NCBI GenBank assembly: GCA_023443485.1
Contig: JAEZUH010000070.1
Span: 1 to 7,471, forward strand
Direction: 5' to 3'
Source of the DNA: Bacillota bacterium
GTDB taxonomy: Bacteria > Bacillota_I > Bacilli_A > RFN20 > CAG-826
DNA length: 7,471 nucleotides
The position numbers and the translations under genes are program-made. Positions 5,616 to 7,471 of the stretch are shown piece by piece. A model generated the notes under the pieces. It searched no databases. It was not told the DNA's origin and saw only the letters and a program-made list of their open reading frames with translations. The stretch's first letter is position 1; each line of letters starts with the position of its first letter.

Positions 5616-6262
5616 TGTTTACTGATTATTTAGCACTCCTTGACCTAAATCCCTTACAAATTTCATTTGTTGTCGTAGCCGCTTTTGTGGTTGCGGTCTC
5701 AATTTTCTGTGCGATTTTCTTCCCTCTGAGGCATTTGTTTATCAAAAGAAAATTTCGCAAATATTATTACAAAAAAATCTATCAAATTGCTTTTAATCAA
5801 GACTACTACCTTATTAATGATTTTCTCTTTCGAATTGATGATTCAACTGTTATGGGCATTGACCACATTCTTTTTGCTGATCGTTATGTCTTTATTATCA
5901 ACGATTATTATTACGAAGGCGACTTGCTTGGCAATGCTGATGATAAATCTTTGATTTTTGTCGATAAAAAGGGAAAGAAACAGTATACGGACAACCCATT
6001 CATCACTAGTGAGAAAATAATATCTCGCCTTTCAATGATTACTGGAATTGATAGCTCTTTGATGATTGGAGTTATTCTTGTTAACAACTCATGCAAATGT
6101 TTTGTTAAGTCAGAATCAAAACAATTCTATATTGTTCAACGTAAATTCTTCAAAATGCTCGTCAAAAATGTTGAGTCACGCACAGTTGGGAGAATTAATC
6201 CAGTCCAACTTGATAGTGCTGTTAAGGCCATCTATCGCCTTAATCGCAGAAAGAAAAAATGA
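5615..6262 (+). CDS. Membrane-anchored protein with degenerate NERD-like domain
   Basis: Function unknown. The 215-residue protein has one strong hydrophobic segment (about 15-37) followed by a basic stretch (KRKFRKYYYKK, 44-54), so the body should be cytoplasmic. Residues about 62-165 resemble the NERD (nuclease-related) domain in order: YYLINDFLFRID, the IDH signature (82-84) in the pattern 'qIDHivv...gvfvIetK.ysG', VFIINDYYYEG (92-102), and the later 'ynP' position at DNPF (126-129). The catalytic E-x-K of active NERD proteins is N96-D97-Y98 here, so nuclease activity is unlikely. The C-terminus ends in RRKKK. No RBS is visible. The stop overlaps the next start by four bases (ATGA), so the two products are probably made together. 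The NERD relationship rests on pattern reading and is moderate; the coding call is firm. Confidence 0.85.
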   Translation: MFTDYLALLDLNPLQISFVVVAAFVVAVSIFCAIFFPLRHLFIKRKFRKYYYKKIYQIAFNQDYYLINDFLFRIDDSTVMGIDHILFADRYVFIINDYYYEGDLLGNADDKSLIFVDKKGKKQYTDNPFITSEKIISRLSMITGIDSSLMIGVILVNNSCKCFVKSESKQFYIVQRKFFKMLVKNVESRTVGRINPVQLDSAVKAIYRLNRRKKK

Positions 6263-7353
6263 AAATTAAAGAGGCTTTCGCCCTTTCAAAAAAATATTAT
6301 TCAGCGCATCCTTTGAACTCTTGGGTCTTAGGAATAACCTGCGCCATTTTTTTCGCTGCTCTTTACGGCTTTGATTTAGTTCTTCCGGGTTTAAACTATA
6401 TTGTAATTCCTATTGTAGGAATTCCTTTTTTCTTTGCTTCGATTCTCTCACATTTCCAACTAAAGATTAATAACGAGGTGAGAACACGTCATTTTTTCCG
6501 CTTTTTCGCTGCATATTTTACTAGACCATTTCGCTCATCGTTTAGGGTGTTAATTTCTTTTTTTAAATCGCTCATGATCGATGCCGTTTTCTCAATCCTT
6601 TTATTCATTATTATTTATCTATTTTTTACCAACAATTATGGAGATACTTTTAACAATAATTTTGTTGGTTTCTTTGAGACAATAAGCAACACCAGTTTGA
6701 CGGCAACTGCTTATAATGATGCTGTTCAGGGATATCTATCCGCCAATAATAATATGCTCTATGTTTTTTTCAACTTAATCTTTATTCCCTCCTCCTTCCT
6801 TTCTAGTTTATCTTTTATTTATTTCATTTCCCTTGAATCTTTTAGCATTTTTGCTCGCTTAAACGCTCCCCAAAATCCACCTGTTTTTATTAGGGTTGCA
6901 CTAAAAGAAGCGATTAAAAAACAAGGAAGAAGTTTTTACGGAACGTATTTGGGTCTCAACTTGCCATTATTTCTTCTATTTATTGTCGGATTTATAAGTG
7001 GATTAACCATCTCGTTTCAATTTATTAGTGATGCCACTCTTGCTTCTAGCATCGCTATGATGTCAGGACTTAGCTTAACGTCATTATTTGTCCCATTTTA
7101 TTTCAACAACATGGAAGCCATCTATTCGTTTTTAGATAAGGATATTCAAACGATATCAAAAAATCTGACTAAGCAAATGATTCTTGATATTCAAACTGAA
7201 AAAAATCTTGCCGAAAAAGAAGCTGAATTATTATCTAAAACGCTCGATGATTTAAAAGAAACTGAAGATGATAATTCACCCAATACTGATGAAAATTCAA
7301 CCAAGGAAACTCAAGATTTAGACAAAGAAAAAGACCCGTTTGATGAGTCTTAA
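6259..7353 (+). CDS. Six-TM membrane protein with acidic cytoplasmic tail, family unknown
   Basis: I do not recognise a family. The 364-residue protein has hydrophobic segments at about 22-43, 46-66, 99-123, 166-192, 230-254 and 262-283, so six membrane helices. There is no cleavable signal peptide. The loop between helices 2 and 3 is rich in Arg and Phe (RTRHFFRFFAAYFTRPFRSS), which by the positive-inside rule is cytoplasmic. After residue 286 comes a charged, probably helical stretch (about 293-335), then a disordered acidic end: 13 Asp/Glu in the last 32 residues. It is coupled to the NERD-like gene by an ATGA overlap, and that neighbour ends in a basic RRKKK, so a charge-based contact is conceivable but unproven. 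The overall look (amphipathic N-terminus, six helices) recalls DUF975/YIP1-like membrane proteins without a clear signature. Its 3' end carries the convergent tRNA's terminator. Confidence 0.85.
   Translation: MKIKEAFALSKKYYSAHPLNSWVLGITCAIFFAALYGFDLVLPGLNYIVIPIVGIPFFFASILSHFQLKINNEVRTRHFFRFFAAYFTRPFRSSFRVLISFFKSLMIDAVFSILLFIIIYLFFTNNYGDTFNNNFVGFFETISNTSLTATAYNDAVQGYLSANNNMLYVFFNLIFIPSSFLSSLSFIYFISLESFSIFARLNAPQNPPVFIRVALKEAIKKQGRSFYGTYLGLNLPLFLLFIVGFISGLTISFQFISDATLASSIAMMSGLSLTSLFVPFYFNNMEAIYSFLDKDIQTISKNLTKQMILDIQTEKNLAEKEAELLSKTLDDLKETEDDNSPNTDENSTKETQDLDKEKDPFDES
7324..7351 (-). terminator. tRNA-Gly terminator nested in the convergent membrane gene
   Basis: On the minus strand, AAGACTC (7351-7345), loop ATCAAAC and GGGTCTT (7337-7331) form a 7-bp stem with one G·U pair, followed by TTTCTTT. 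It begins ten bases after the tRNA CCA end. On the plus strand the same position is a C-A mismatch (7336/7346) and no T-run follows, so the hairpin works for the tRNA side only. It overlaps the codons for the last residues (DPFDES) and the first base of the stop codon of the membrane gene. Confidence 0.6.
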
Positions 7354-7361
7354 TAATCATC

Positions 7362-7435
7362 TGGAGCAAGTGACGGGAATCGAACCCGCATAACTACCTT
7401 GGCAAGGTAGTGTTCTACCACTGAACTACACCTGC
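7362..7435 (-). tRNA. tRNA-Gly (anticodon GCC)
   Basis: Read on the minus strand from 7435, the acceptor GCAGGTG pairs with CACTTGC (one G·T), followed by TCCA with CCA encoded at the 3' end. The D-arm is GTTC-AGTGGTA-GAAC. The anticodon stem CTACC/GGTAG encloses loop TTGCCAA, with the anticodon GCC at 7403-7401. The T-arm contains TTCGATT with stem GCGGG/CCCGT. Total length is 74 nt including CCA, and all arms fold. It is convergent with the membrane gene, whose stop codon is only eight bases away. Confidence 0.97.
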
Positions 7436-7471
7436 ATTGCAACTTGGTTTACCAAATTCGCTTAATTATTA

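Noticed and set aside
7436..7471. End of a second tRNA upstream of tRNA-Gly (minus strand shows TAAACCA and a TTGG-TTTA-CCAA palindrome)
   Set aside because: No TTCRA-type T-loop or matching T-stem can be found in the available bases; the window ends too early to support it.
1..7471. Mycoplasma-type genetic code, CRISPR array, phage or transposon content
   Set aside because: TGA works as a stop at 588, 4917 and 6262. No regularly spaced repeats, terminal inverted repeats, transposase or integrase motifs were seen.

Overview
The window is a chromosomal stretch from an AT-rich, low-GC Gram-positive-type bacterium. TGA is used as a stop at three gene ends (588, 4917, 6262) and tryptophan is TGG, so this is the standard bacterial code and not the Mycoplasma/Spiroplasma code. 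A CdaA-type c-di-AMP synthase next to GlmM, simple sigma-A-like promoters, short intergenic gaps and a mixture of Shine-Dalgarno-led and apparently leaderless genes fit Bacillota/Mycoplasmatota relatives such as Erysipelotrichia, Acholeplasma-like or RF39-type lineages. The exact taxon cannot be fixed from sequence reading alone. GlmM suggests a lineage that makes amino-sugar polymers, probably cell wall.

Layout. (1) 1-588: the 3' end of a P1B-type Zn/Cd/Pb efflux ATPase, closed by a good intrinsic terminator. (2) 687-1373: a 7-TM hemolysin III/PAQR family protein, convergent with deoD (purine nucleoside phosphorylase, minus strand, 1415-2137). The deoD terminator hairpin sits almost on the hemolysin III stop codon. 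(3) A 113-bp divergent region carries a clear deoD promoter on the minus strand. On the plus strand it carries a promoter whose predicted +1 is the A of the next gene's ATG. That gene (2251-2634) is a stand-alone RQC-like winged-helix protein, apparently read from a leaderless mRNA. (4) 2712-5532: a sigma-A-like promoter and strong RBS lead into cdaA-glmM-NUDIX, a tight operon (1-nt overlap, then a 3-nt gap). It lacks the cdaR/ybbR gene that usually lies between cdaA and glmM. (5) 5615-7353: a translationally coupled pair of membrane genes. The first is a membrane-anchored protein with a degenerate NERD-like nuclease fold, and the second is a 6-TM protein with a long acidic cytoplasmic tail and no recognised family. 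(6) 7362-7435, minus strand: tRNA-Gly(GCC), whose intrinsic terminator appears to lie inside the last codons of the convergent membrane gene.

How the genes work together. The cdaA-glmM operon links c-di-AMP signalling to UDP-GlcNAc/peptidoglycan precursor supply, with a house-cleaning NUDIX hydrolase appended. The remaining genes (metal efflux, membrane homeostasis, purine salvage) are housekeeping units with their own signals. The least explained part is the NERD-like/6-TM pair. It is the best candidate here for something undescribed, but there is no direct evidence of a defence or mobile system. I saw no CRISPR array, insertion sequence, integrase or phage gene.
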